The notes under the pieces: generated by a model | The model's input: the letters and a program-made list of their open reading frames with translations, nothing else | The model's database searches: none | What the model was told of the DNA's origin: nothing | Translations under genes and position numbers: made by a program | Assembly: GCA_031472005.1 (NCBI GenBank) | Contig: PZJY01000001.1 | Location: forward strand, 1,240,001-1,304,000 | Direction of reading: 5' to 3' | From: Tetracladium setigerum | Taxonomy: Eukaryota; Ascomycota; Leotiomycetes; Helotiales | DNA length: 64,000 nucleotides | Part shown: one piece after another, positions 1 through 11,700 of the stretch | Layout of the letters: each line of letters opens with the position of its first letter | Numbering within the stretch: position 1 is the first letter of the stretch

Positions 1-1695
1 CTCCAGTAGTTTCAAATTGATGATGTTATCTTCAACAATTAATACATTGATCGGTGGAACTGCACTGTTCAACATCCCCGATGGTAAAGAAGGATGTGGC
101 GTAGTTTTTTTCGACCTTCGCATTGATCGTCCCGTTGGCCGTGGAGATACTTTTTCTGGAGGTGGTGTTGAAATGTGAGGGATGGTAACGAGTTCATTGT
201 TTTGCGCAGGAGGGGTGGGAATAGGTGGTGCTACTGGAGGTGGAGCGGATTCTGATGCACTGGAGTGAGTTCTGGATCGTGGAAGGCGGACGAATGCTTG
301 CGTACCATTGTTTGGAACCGAGCCATGAATGTGTGCACTCATGACTGTTGGTGAGGCTGTTTGCTGTCTAGCTACGCGGGGTCTATCTCTGTGGTGCCTC
401 CGTGTAGCGCTACCTGGTGAAGGAAGTGGTGGGACGTGACCTGTGGTGAGGACAGACATTGAATGGGCAGCCAGGTTGGAGTGCTGCAGAGGAGCTTGGA
501 CTGGCAAGATATGTGGGAGACGTGGTGAAGGAACTGCTGGCACAGGCATTGGTGGGAAATAGTCTGATCCAGCTTCAGCAGGCCTTTGCTCGTCATAATA
601 ACGAATATGAGGTTGAGGCGAAGGCTTTGGCGTCCTCCTCGGCACATCAATAACCAAAGCTTCCTCCACAGTTTGACCCCCGGGATAGTATGCATCCAGA
701 GTTCTACCCATTGGCTCATCCGGACTCAAAGTCCTCTCCTGCCGATTCTCCCTGGGTACTATCCTCAACATGACATCTGGAGCATCGAAGCTCCTTCCCA
801 ACGAATTGGCATATTTCTTCAAGATCATGTCCCGCACGTCGTCCACCAGGTCATCCTCATGGATAGTCACCATCGTAGCAGACGCCCCCGGCCGCTTGAC
901 CCATATCTTCCTGCTCACCATGTTGGGACTTATAGTCGAAGGACCGTTCTTCGTGGTGAAATAATCGATATGTGCCGTCTCGGAATTGGTAGGAAGGTCT
1001 GTCTCCAGCAGCGTCTTTATCAACCTCGTCTGCTGGTAGGGCAGCAGACTCTGTTTCCTCGAAAGATCTGAAGGCCTTTGTTCCTTTGACGACGTACTCG
1101 GTATTGGCGAAGAGTCGATCTGATCTGGTGCGATGTTGTCGAAAGAACTCAGTTGATACTCGATTTTTTCCTTCCCATCACCACTATCGAAAACGTCCCC
1201 GAGCACAGGGCGACCGTAATCTGTATTCGGCGTCGGAAACTCCACCGTCGAAGCGCTATTGTTCTTGTCGCTATCTGGCAGATTTACATCTAACAATTTC
1301 GTGGAAGTTGCAGCTGTTGGGTCGCTGTAGCTGTCGTCTCGTTGCCGATCGCTGCCGTCTTGGTTTAAGGTTGGTTGGCGTGGTTGTCCTTTGAGTTCGT
1401 CCTCGCTATCTCGCGTCGGCGGCCATCTGCTGTTGCTGTCGTCGTGAAGGGTTTCGCGATCCGAGAAGTGTACAGGCAGAGGCGATGGCAGAGGTTCGTC
1501 AATGTGCGGTTGCTTTTCCTCCTCGATGGCGGTGGTCTTGCTCTCTCGGATTGATGGCGGCGGGCTGGCGCCGCGCGACTTCAAAGACCTCGAACCTGCA
1601 CGCGCCTCCTGGCCGAAGGACGAGATGCTCGAAGCCGTAGACTTTCTGCGACCGAACTTCGCTCTGAGACGGGTTTTCAGGTCTCCAATCGCCAT
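1..1695 (-). CDS. SSK1: Ssk1 response regulator, N-terminal part (cut by window edge)
   Basis: Reading from the ATG at 1695 gives 565 codons without a stop down to base 1, and the frame is still open there. The start MAIGDLKTRLRAKFGRRKS is basic and resembles the usual Ssk1 N-terminus. A long Ser/Pro-rich disordered stretch follows. The last residues seen, VPPINVLIVEDNIINLKLLE (about 546-565), are the first strand and acidic pocket (Glu-Asp) of a response-regulator receiver domain. The phospho-acceptor Asp and the rest of the receiver lie outside the window. Known role of the family: terminal regulator of the Sln1-Ypd1 phosphorelay, which in its unphosphorylated form activates the Ssk2/22 MAPKKK of the HOG osmostress pathway in the cytosol. 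No intron is seen. The ATG was chosen because coding-like sequence begins there. Confidence 0.93.
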   Translation of the reverse strand, partial: MAIGDLKTRLRAKFGRRKSTASSISSFGQEARAGSRSLKSRGASPPPSIRESKTTAIEEEKQPHIDEPLPSPLPVHFSDRETLHDDSNSRWPPTRDSEDELKGQPRQPTLNQDGSDRQRDDSYSDPTAATSTKLLDVNLPDSDKNNSASTVEFPTPNTDYGRPVLGDVFDSGDGKEKIEYQLSSFDNIAPDQIDSSPIPSTSSKEQRPSDLSRKQSLLPYQQTRLIKTLLETDLPTNSETAHIDYFTTKNGPSTISPNMVSRKIWVKRPGASATMVTIHEDDLVDDVRDMILKKYANSLGRSFDAPDVMLRIVPRENRQERTLSPDEPMGRTLDAYYPGGQTVEEALVIDVPRRTPKPSPQPHIRYYDEQRPAEAGSDYFPPMPVPAVPSPRLPHILPVQAPLQHSNLAAHSMSVLTTGHVPPLPSPGSATRRHHRDRPRVARQQTASPTVMSAHIHGSVPNNGTQAFVRLPRSRTHSSASESAPPPVAPPIPTPPAQNNELVTIPHISTPPPEKVSPRPTGRSMRRSKKTTPHPSLPSGMLNSAVPPINVLIVEDNIINLKLLE

Positions 1696-2950
1696 TGATT
1701 TGAAGCCTGGGAAACACACGATTTCGGTAGACGACCAGCTCCAGCTTGTGCCGGATTTGTGGTGAGGTTGAGCGGTTGTCGCTTGTCCTGCAGCATTCGA
1801 TGCCTCTTGAGAAGGGGAGGATGGTGGGAAATATAAACTATGCCAGGATTGCTAGGTGGTGTCAGGGTCGCATTTCAGGACAACGGCCAGGTGAGTAGGA
1901 ATATCAAACAGATACTGAAGAGTACAGGATATTCATGATACTACTTGAGGCTCCTTCATTCACAAGAGGGATAAAATCAATTCTGATTTCAAAGGATGCC
2001 GCCATGGACGCAGCATCGCAACACCATAGCCAAGAATAAACGGGGAGTACTGTAGTGCCAATCTCACAATTCGATACCCAATTTCCTTCTGCCATCAAGA
2101 CAGGGCCTGCCTGTATTCACAAGGTAGGCAGTGAATAATACTACCTAGTATTTATTCACCCTGTCTCCATGCCGCCCTTCTTCACCTCCAGGAACCATAA
2201 GAACCATAGCCCTGCGCATCAGTGGCAAGATAAGGTTGCTCCCAAAGATGCCAAAATGTTGCAACTCTCACAACTGTTGTCAAGGCTGGAGGCTTGTCCA
2301 CGAGGAGCCCCATGTCTCCCAAGTTGTCCCATGTCACTCCACACAATGCAGAGTCGCGCTTTGCACACATGATTGGGCGTGCACGTTTCTTTGCATTTTG
2401 CCACCCTTGCCTCGGGTCGCCAAAAGTTGGAGAGATCAACAGAAATCTCGATATACTGCATCTTCGATTTGCCTGTCAGGTGGTTGCGTTTCGTTTCAAA
2501 TGCTCTGCCACGTCACATATCAAGCTCAAAGGCATTATTGCTGAAAGTGTGTGCTTCCTTTTGTTGCGGCCAGAACACTCTTTCTTCTTTTCTTTGCTTT
2601 TCTCCACTCTATGAATTCGAGGCGAGCTAAGTAACTTGCCATAGACGCTACTCGTACCGCCGAGAACACAAACATCACAAATATCAAAGCTAATTACTGT
2701 ACCTGCCTAGCATTAGATAACGAGAGATTGTGAGTTCCGACATTTACTGTCCCTGGATCTGCATATGGTACACCACCAGAAGCCAAATGCAATTGCCTTT
2801 TGACACCCCTAGCAATTGATGAATTACCGGCGAGTCAACATAAGGACTACCTTTTTGTTAGAGAAGTAAACCTGACCAACACAGATTGGAACACAATACT
2901 TTGGAGGGGATTCTATATATTTCACGTATACCGATAATGATTTATGAAAG
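1696..2950. other. Intergenic region upstream of SSK1
   Basis: No convincing gene. It holds the SSK1 5' flank. Overlapping short open frames at 2169-2630 on both strands show no recognisable motif. No tRNA or repeat was recognised. Confidence 0.6.
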
Positions 2951-4454
2951 CTTGATTCAGCGTCCACAAAGCCTGCTTCCATTGCCAGCCTTGTGACAAC
3001 AGATCAGGAACCAGAGTACGAAGCGCTCTCTTATGTGTGGGGAGATGCAAGCAAGAGATCCATCATCACCTTAAACTAGATTTTGAACTTGTCTTGAACT
3101 TGAAGGCGACTCTCAGTTATTTACGATCTGAAGCAGAAGAAACAACTCTGTGCAGAGTACCACAACTGTTCAGGTCACTTCCTGGACCGTTTTTGCCATA
3201 AATCTCAAAGACGCTATCTCAAGGCGCTATGCAATCTCTACAATCGCAAATACTGGGATCAAATATGGATAGTTCAAGAGATCAGCTCTGCTCGCAACGT
3301 CGTCCTCCGCTGCGGTCAATTCTCTATGGCATGGGCGACAATGTTGGACTTTGGGGAGGCCTTTTTTGACTTCAAGTCAGAACGTTCCCGCTTAGCCATG
3401 ATATCCCAGCTTCAATGGGTAGGAAGTACAAATTCGGTCTATCGCAGTCTTTTCAGACACGGTGGCTCGAACAGATTACCACCACCAGGGAAGACAAGGG
3501 ATGGTCGTGGAATATCCCTTCTCAACGCACCTCTCAATCATCGAAACAAGGACTGCTCCGATCCTAGAGATAAGCTCTTCCGCAGTTTTGGGATCTTTGA
3601 CCCAAACAGCTATTGCGGTGATATTTTGAGGGTTAATTACAATTTGTCTACCAACGAAGTATACTGTAGAATTGTGCAAGCCGTCATAGCAAATAGCCAT
3701 TCTCTGGAGACCATCTGTTCTAGTGCGCCAAATGCAACACTCTCTAAAGACAATCCCCACTCTCCATAGATCGGGCTGCGGTCTTGGGTACTAGACTGGA
3801 ATATAATTTTGAAAGTCTTTAGACTTCGAAGTCATGGACGGACATTCCGGGCTGCTGGTCCATCTCAAGGGCAGCCAATCTTCTCTATTGATGGGGTTAT
3901 CATGACAGCCCAAGGCTTTCGCCTCGGCGATCTTGCTGGGTGTGGAGATGTCTGGAACAAAGGATCTCCTGTTGCCGTTCCGAGAACCGTTGAGTTCGTG
4001 CAAAGAGTATCTGAATGGCAAAGGCTGACCGGTCATTTTATCAAACATGACCATGCCATAGACAAAGCCTTGTCCCGGATTTTGTTAGCAAATTACGACG
4101 ATCCTAGCGAGATTGACAACAATCCTGAAATGACCCATACTTCTCATGTTCTCAAGAGCAGTGGAAGAATCATACAGCGTACTCGACCTGTACCTTTCAA
4201 ATACAGAAATCCAAATATTTTTGCAGAATTTGGAAGTCAGCATACAAGCAGCCTTGGTTGATCGATGTCTCATCGTAATCTTGCAAGATCCTGATTTAGC
4301 TGCTGAAGCGAACGAATCTCCTCCAATTGACAAGGACTCGCCGAAAATAAAGATTGGACTAGGACCAAGCACTGCTCAAACGGTAGACGTGGTATGCATT
4401 CTCTTAGGATGTCCTTTACCTGTCATCATCCGTCAAGAAGGTAATCACTATTAG
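2951..4454 (+). pseudogene. Decayed HET-domain (heterokaryon incompatibility) gene
   Basis: Frame 2 around 2951-3078 reads into EPEYEALSYVWGDASKR, the hallmark HET motif, then hits a TAG. The next family block, NLKATLSYLRSEAEE, follows at about 3097 in a different frame. The W-I-D-A-I-C-I-N-Q block expected next is absent. Frame 2 resumes with YWDQIWIVQEISSARNVVLR (about 3251-3310) and runs to about 4261 with one in-frame TAG at 3767-3769. It carries the family's DPRDKLF and L-x-G-D-L-A-G type blocks. The tail, GLGPSTAQTVDVVCILLGC, lies in frame 3 and stops at 4454, where homologues continue. HET proteins act in non-self recognition and cell death in ascomycetes. The stops, at least two frame changes and the missing block make a working protein unlikely. 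The 5' limit is approximate because no start codon could be assigned. Confidence 0.85.
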
Positions 4455-5386
4455 GTAGTCGTGGGAAATTGAAATAAATGAAACGTAAGAGCACAGGACT
4501 TATCTAAAGTTTACGAACACCTTTCTCGTTGTACCTAGGCAATTTTGAGAAATTACTGAGTGGTGAGCTAGTAGAGGCCATTCTAAAAGAGATCGATTTG
4601 AGAATTGAGAGAAGAAGAAGAAGAATGATGCTGTCCTGAGGGGATACATTATAAACACCAAAAGCAGGCAAGAAACTGAAAACGGTGGTTGACCAGATGA
4701 GAAGCTTTTGAGAAGACGAAGTGAGGATAAATAGAGCGTAAATACGCAAGCCGTCGCATGATCGAGAAGGGCCAAGCTAGATACTAGATGAACCCGATTT
4801 CGTCGCACTATCGCGAGATAGAAATGTGGAGTATGCTATTGAAGTGGGCGCTCTAGACAAGTTGTATGAAATTGAAAAAGTGACCTTAGCATCTCTCGCG
4901 TAGGAACCTGTACGGATAGACTGAGAAATATGTCTAGAGATACAGCAGAAAACACTAATGCTTCGTTGGCCAGTGGTAGTAAGCGGTCCACAGAGACTAT
5001 ATGCAAACAATCGCTGGGAGGGAACTTTCCCGTAGAGCTCGAAGTTCGAAAGAAAAAAAAAGTCAGCATATTCCCTTCTCCGTATATGTAGAGCAAGCTT
5101 TAACGACAACAAGCTTTTTCGCTTTAAGCCACCGCTGTCAAACTGATCATATTTCCACATGGCTGCCCTAACACAACACAGCTTTCTGCTCGTCTGTTAT
5201 ATACAGAACATCACCCCACCATTCCCGTCTCTATCTTTTGCAGAATCCATACCTACTCCAGGATTTCAAAAACACCTATAAGGCTTCCATTTTTTTAATA
5301 CCGCCCTATTCGTTCGTTCATTTGTAACTATACATTTTTATCCCATCATAGTTGATACAGCATTTTACCAAACCCCAACAACACAT
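4455..5386. other. Intergenic region, possible decayed tail of the HET relic
   Basis: Just after 4454 the sequence can be read as V-V-V-G-N before further stops, fitting a decayed HET C-terminus. Short open frames at 4500-5160 on the minus strand show no family motif. The right end holds the 3' flank of WBP1. A GAA-rich tract lies near 4606-4624. Confidence 0.5.
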
Positions 5387-7062
5387 CTATTGCACTTTCT
5401 TAGCACCAACGCCATCCACCACCGGCTTACTCCACAACCACAACGCAACAAAAACGACCCATCCACCAATCGTCACCGCAATACCCGCAATCCATGGCCA
5501 AGCGCCCGTAATGACCCAACTTCGTGGCCACTCATCGTGGGCAAAGTGACGAACGGTAATGGTGTTCTTCTCCTCAACGTTGGAGAGGAATGGTCGCTTG
5601 TAGTTGATCTTGAGATTGAAGATGCCGTGTTGGTCTGGGAGACGCACTTTGGTACTGTAAGTTGTTGTGTTACTTGTGCTGGCGGTGGGGGTGAGGGGGA
5701 TGCGGTGGAAGGGTGAGAGCATGGAGACTTCGAGTTGGAGTAGGTCGTTGGCTGGGACGGTGAAGGGGATCCAGGTGTTCCAGGAGTATTCGGAGAGTTC
5801 GATGGAGTAGGCCTAAGGTAGATATTAATTAGCACCAAACCTTCCAATTTATAAATGGAACCGGGGAAGTGCCACTTAGGTTGCCAGTTAGGTATAACTT
5901 ACCAAATCGTTCTTAACCCTGTAAATCTTAGGATTCAAAATCTCGCTCCTCTCATCTCCCTCGTCCAAATGATGCTCGATATTCACCACCTTCAAGACAC
6001 CAATCTCATTGAAAGTATACCCAGTAATCTCCCTAGCAAACGCATGGTTCGCAGTTCCCGTCTTCTTCGCATCAGTGCCAACACCATTAAGCCCAACGCT
6101 CCTCTTAACCTTCGCATCAAACCAAGCATTCTCAAATATCTCAGATGAACCCACAACAGTAAACCTCGCCGAGTTCCTCGCTTGCATAGTGGTCACCAAG
6201 GCAAGTTGTGGTCCACTCGCGAACAATTCATCAATTCCATCCTTGTCATCCTTCTCGCTGTACGAGTATGCGGTGCGCGGAGCACGGATAATGGGTGTCA
6301 AGAGAGGACTGTTGTTCCCTAAGACCTGACCGATAGCTCGGGGGAAAGCAATGGTCTCCCCTCCCTTTCCATCTCCCTTGAAGAAATTCGTAACATCAGG
6401 ACGGACGGAATCAGGACGGGGAACAAGGACGACATCGTGTTTCTCGGTGGCGCTGATGGTATCGTAATTGAAGTGATCGATGACGAGGGAGCTCTTGTCG
6501 GAAGGAAGATGGATGTCGAGTTCGAGGAGGAGGGAGACGAGACCTGAAGGAGTAGGTAGAGTAGGCGAGAGCGTCAAGAGGATATTTCCTCCAGCATTGA
6601 TGAAATCAAGCAGGATTTTGGGTGTTAACTGCGGGCCGAGTCCTACATTCCGTCAGATTCTCTTTCCAAATCTGCTAAGACAGCTAGCCATTGACCGTAC
6701 CTTTTGATTTCGAGGGCAGTATCAAGACATGGTCGTATGCTCTTGCGCCCAATTTGAACAGCGCAACACTTTCGCTCTTTGGAGATTCATATGTGATTTC
6801 AAACCCTCTCGCTGTGAAAATCAATTAGCCTTCTCTTCCAAAACCCCCCAATTCAATTCCAATTCCAGTTTCTTCCCCGTTCAAAACAATCCCGAGAGAA
6901 GTCAAAGTAGCCAAACATACCCTCTAAATCGCCCAAATACGTCGAATACTTCGCCTTGTCCAGTACCTCTTCCAACACCACCAGCAATTTATTCCCGCTC
7001 GCACTCAGCGCCTGCACGACCGACAGCAGTCCCAGCAGTAGTAAAGAAAGTAACCACCGCAT
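5387..7062 (-). CDS. WBP1: Oligosaccharyltransferase 48 kDa subunit (Wbp1/OST48)
   Basis: Four exons, all GT-AG: 7062-6921, 6811-6701, 6642-5903 and 5812-5387, giving 472 residues, the usual family length. The N-terminus is a signal peptide (MRWLLSLLLLGLLSVVQALS). The OST48 luminal core follows, including GNILLTLSPTLPTPSGL and IFNLKINYKRPFL. One C-terminal membrane span (about 430-460) ends in KKVQ, a classical dilysine KKXX ER-retrieval signal. The protein is a non-catalytic subunit of the ER oligosaccharyltransferase, which transfers the glycan from dolichol to Asn-X-Ser/Thr; Wbp1 is essential in yeast. It is divergent from the complex I subunit gene, with 382 bp between the starts. Confidence 0.95.
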
Positions 7063-7444
7063 TCTATCTCTTGATTCTCGTTATGTTTGGTCGTTTTGGG
7101 GAAATTCTGTCACCTTGTTGACTTTCCGTGGGGGGAATAGCATAGCTCTCTTTAGGAATCGTGTTCAATGCCAAGAAAAACGGGAGCTGTTAATGCACGT
7201 GCTTTGGTGGGTCCATGATCTTTCAACCTCGACGACAGCTCGAGCTTCTATCTATCTACTGTATCCTAAGCGTTGAACTTGCGGAAGAGCACTACCAAAG
7301 AGCCCTCACTCACCAAACAATCAGTTGAGTACATCTCCCTCCGTACCATCCAATCGCCAAACTCCAATCTCAAATCCTCAATCCCCCGAGCACAATTCCA
7401 ATCCCCATACTAATATACCTACCTGCAACAGATCACCCACCACA
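7063..7444. promoter_or_regulatory. Shared divergent promoter of WBP1 and the complex I subunit gene
   Basis: 382 bp separate two divergent ATGs, so both promoters and 5' leaders must lie here. No clear TATA box or named factor site was recognised. This is inferred from layout only. Confidence 0.5.
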
Positions 7445-7910
7445 ATGCCACCAGCCCTCCCCCAATTCTGGTCCCAACCAATCCGCTACATGCGATGGGC
7501 AGCAATTGAGCGACCAGCACTCTTCTTCTCCGTCGCGATTGCTTCTCTTGGCCCTGTCTTGGTGTTTACGGTTCCGCCGATTCGGGAGAAATTGGGTGAT
7601 GGAAGGAGGCCGACTATTCCGTTGACTTATCCTGGTATGTATAATGCGAGAGTTAGGGAGGAGGAGAGAGGAAATGGGGGAAAGAAGGATTTGAGGAAAG
7701 GAGAGGGATGAGGATAGGGTTATGGGAGGAGGGGATTGGGATGAGGAGTTGGGAAGGCGATCAGTATGGGGATGGATCGGGAGCGAAGTGGGAAGACGAG
7801 GGCATACGTCACAAACATTTTATTACGGATTGCGCTAATAAACGCCTCTGTGTATAGTACCTACCGGACCAAGAAAGAACCTGGACGGAGTATACGATGA
7901 TGAGAAGTGA
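7445..7910 (+). CDS. NADH:ubiquinone oxidoreductase 9.5 kDa subunit (NDUFA3-like)
   Basis: Two exons, 7445-7634 and 7858-7910, give 80 residues. The ATG at 7445 starts MPPALPQFWSQPIRYMRWAA. A single hydrophobic span (about 26-45) is followed by PPIREKLGDGRRPTIPLTYP. After the intron the protein ends VPTGPRKNLDGVYDDEK. This matches the fungal 9.5 kDa accessory subunit of mitochondrial complex I in length, in the W-x-Q-P-x-R-Y-x-R-W start and in the Y-P-V-P-x-G-P-R join. It is a small single-span protein of the inner membrane arm. An in-frame extension upstream to 7325 was rejected because it is low-complexity and the family starts at this M-P-P. The 223-nt intron is long for such a small gene. 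Confidence 0.9.
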
Positions 7911-8700
7911 GCGAGGTAGAGGAATGGATGGAAGTGTGTGATATCCTAGTCTCGTGGAATGAATGGATTGGTAGGGACGAAGTGTGGATGACCGAGTGAA
8001 TTACAGGAGCAGGTGTAAATACTGTAACAAGTAAAGTCAAGAAAGAAAGAAAGAAAGGCGTTTTTTTGGGGACGGATTTAGGAATGAAAAACAAAAACAT
8101 ACAAAACCATTGATTTACTATTGGGGAAACGCCCCACCAACCTACTCGTATACTATCCTAGAGTACATGCCTCCTCACCATTCTGGAGTGTTCACTAGGT
8201 AAGTAAATACGTAGTTATTTAATTTCAAAACTCGACTTTTTCATTTATTTTGTTTTCCCTCTCTCTTTGTACAAATCCCGAGAACCATTTATATATCATC
8301 AAAATCAACATTCCAGAATCTTTACAACCTTTCACTCACTTAGATAAACTCCCTACAAATAAAGAAAGAAACGAACCAAAAAAATAACCGAAAATTAGAA
8401 GCAAAAACTCCATCCTTTGCTATATACCTTATTGCATGCGTTACCATCCATCAACCCTAAACAAAATAAAGAGAAAAACTGGCATGTTGGCATCTCATGT
8501 CATTTCGATTTTTTTTGTTTTGTTTGTTAGTGGCCGTTTCCCATCTCTCTCTCTTCGTCCTTATGGCAAGGTCTATAAACTCAACCAAACCACTTCATCC
8601 CAAAACAAGTAAAAAATGACCAATCCATTTTCCATTTTCCATCTAAGATTTCCTATGAATTTTATTTTTCTTTCTTCGTTTTGGACAAGACAGATACAGA
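7911..8700. other. Convergent 3' region between the complex I gene and BPH1
   Basis: A/T-rich sequence with several AATAAA-like strings (for example near 8465) suits the 3' UTRs of two convergent genes. No gene seen. Confidence 0.55.
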
Positions 8701-11700
8701 TTATCGCTGTTCTCTCTGGACGATATCCCATTCATACTGGTAAACATCACAACCGCGTTAGTAAAAGATTTCTTTTGAAAAGGAGGAGAAGAGGATAGAA
8801 GAAACATGAGGATAACCAAAAAAAAAGGAACACTTACAACCCTCCCATCCTCATCACCCGTATAAAGCACCTGTGGCATCGGCGTCACACAAGTAATAGT
8901 CGCCTCAGAATTCCCACTCACGCTCCCACTCACACTCCTACCCCCGACAGCAGTAGCACCCATTCCATTCCCGCCACCCTCCCCCCGCCTCCCACCACCA
9001 CCATCAGCATGATCCAAACGCTTCACCAACTCCAACTTCCACCTTCCCTCTCTACTCACAGCCTTCTTCCAACAATTCACCACGCCACGACGCTGTCCAG
9101 TGAAGCACATTTCGTTCTCTAGCCACTCGTTACTGGCGCCCTCGTACCACGCGCAGGTGGCGACATAGTCGTCGTTTGAATTCGCTACGTTCTGCTCGAG
9201 GAGAAGTTGACCGTTTAATGTGTAGATGGAGACTTTCTGCCCACGACAAATGAGGATATCGCCTGTGACGTCGTTGATCTTTGCGCATTCTACCGCACCT
9301 CGGGCGTTGGGCAGTTTGCGGACGAAATCGAGACGGTTGAGGTCCCAGAGGATGACGGTGCCATCTGAGGAGGCCGAGAGAAGCGTAGAGAATGATTTTG
9401 AGACGGTGAGGAAGGTCACGGGGGTTTTGTGGCCGAAGAGCGAGGCTTTGGGTTGCATTTCTACGGGTTTGGAGGGTGCCGTGACGACTTGATGAGCGGA
9501 TATTACGCAGTCTTCGCCAGCGGTTATGAGGAGTTGAGAGGAGGCGAATAGAAGACAGGAGATTTGGCCTTGGTGGAGGTTTTCGAAGAGGCCAGCGAGC
9601 TTTTTGGAATCGGCGAAGTAGTAGCGGACCGAGTTGTCGGAGAAGCCCCATTCGAGATATTTGTCGTAATTGGGCGGGAGGTTCACGCGGAATGAGGTTG
9701 CGCAAAGTAGACGGTCTAATTTGGGGGCGTAGATGAGCGATGAAACTTTTTCGTGACTTTCGAGTAGAGGGAAAGGGAGGCGTGTCAAGGCAGCTGTTGA
9801 TGTGTCAAGTCGCTTGATACGGTTGCGAGTATCTTCGCGACCCTGATGAGGCTTTGAAAACACTTGATGAGGCGTCTGTCCAAAATTGTGGATAATGCCA
9901 ATGGTTGCTGTGCGTTCATGGGGATCTTGAATATCGTCAAGATTCGTAGCACCATGATACGAGAGGTGATGGAACACATTGACATTCTCGATTGCAGCTT
10001 CTCCACGTTGCTTGCATCCGAAAATAAGATCAATCCACTGATGCAGATGTTTGCTAACGTAGGGACTTTCGAGTGCTTCTCTGTGCTTGGCAATGAAGAT
10101 TTTGGGGTCTCCCTTTGCCCAAGGCGGTAACTCAACAGTGTCAATACCTCCTCCGTCCCCTTGTCTAACACCAAAGTTGTATCCATTGCTGTTGGTGAGA
10201 AATTCGGGCAGGTAGAAGAATTCTGGAATGAGTTCTCGCACATCGCTCATATTCTCCTTTGAAGCCGACTGCCACGCTCTCTCTATTGAATAGAACAACC
10301 GATCAGGATGATCAAAGCTTCCTCCTTGTAGCAAAAGATACGACTGAACAAACGGCTGAAGTCTGATGAGATATGAGGTGACGATCATTGCCGAAGAGTA
10401 ATGGGTACCATAATGGAAAGCAGGCGTATTTGAATCGCCCATTTCGCTAAATGCCTTGTAGCGCTCAATGAAGCCTGCGGCTCGGGAGTTGTGTTGCGCT
10501 CCCATTGGCCTGGTCAGATCTCTGAACGATGCTGGGTTATTAAGATCCAACTCCTCACTTGTATAATCTGCTAATACCCAAGGGAAGACAGGGTATTGAG
10601 TGAGATCGTTGAACGTTCGCCCTGCCATGGTGTTCACAAGCATAAGGTAGTGGAAATTAGATATCTCTCCCTTTGCCCACCTGCGCATAGCCGGATTCCA
10701 AGCAGATGAGTTGAAAATGCTTCCAAACTTGGAACCAAATGTCGTGGGTGCCTCTTCGGCGACTTTCAGAGCTTCGAGTCGCCATCCATCTTCTGGGTTT
10801 GGTAGATTTGAAGTGCCTATCGTGTGAGGAGCTTTCGACGCAATCCTTGTGTACAGATCGTCTCGGAGAATGGGCGAGAATGCCGTCAAAAGATAACTTC
10901 GCCCATCAGTGAAGAAGATTTCTACAGCAACATCGCGGAACAAGAATCGACGTTTAGAGATACTCAGAACATCATTCCATGTCCAGCTTCTCGATTCCTG
11001 TTCCGCTCTGGTGCTTGGAAGTCGTTTGTCGAATGATTTCTGGCCCGCAATCTGCTGCAGATAAGGATCCCGTTCCTCGATCGGGGCTTGGTTGACGTTG
11101 ACGATTTCCCCATCAGATCTCTGAAATATATTGTCAATGAGATAAAGCGAGTCTTTACCCAGGATGAGCAACCCCTCAATTGCTTCCAGTCCCACAATTC
11201 GAGATATATTGAAAACCTGTTGAACTTGATCGCCGCGTTTCAAACTTCGCATAACTTTCCGATTCTTATCTTCGTAGGCATCCTCGCCGTCGCCAGCATC
11301 GTTTGGATCATCAACAAGCTCAAAGTCTTCTTCTGGCATCACAACCACTTCTGAATCATTGAGTGTTCCTTGAGCATGATCTAACTCCTCGTTGGGGTTG
11401 CCATCCGTTTGTGGGCGATCCCCGAAGGAAGTAGGCGAACTGGTTTTCTGTGGAGTAGCCCCGACAGACGCCGCAGGTGTGAGCGATATCTTAGTGTTGA
11501 GTTTCAGACCACCAGCCGAAGTTGCATCGCCAGTGATCTTACGTTTAGGTTGATAGTTGTAAGCCGTGCCAGCCCTATCTGGAAGCATACGAAGACGCAT
11601 TCGATTTCTGCCTTCCGTCCGATCCAGCTTCCACTTCGTTGGAGCCTCGTTGTCAAAGATTGCACAAGGCCGGTGGAGCTCGCGGTCAATCTTGGAAAAG

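Noticed and set aside
2169..2630. Cluster of overlapping open frames on both strands
   Set aside because: Several frames are open at once with no recognisable motif, as expected from composition.
4500..5160. Minus-strand open frames opposite the tail of the HET relic
   Set aside because: Low-complexity Ser/Phe/Leu-rich translations without motif.
7325..7444. N-terminal extension of the complex I 9.5 kDa subunit
   Set aside because: Low-complexity Ser/Pro/Asn sequence in the leader. The family begins at the later M-P-P.
8643..8700. Read-through C-terminus of BPH1 past 8701
   Set aside because: A GTAAGT donor at 8837 and a CCAG acceptor at 8737 give a proper WD40 ending YEWDIVQREQR and a stop. 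The longer frame is intron read-through.
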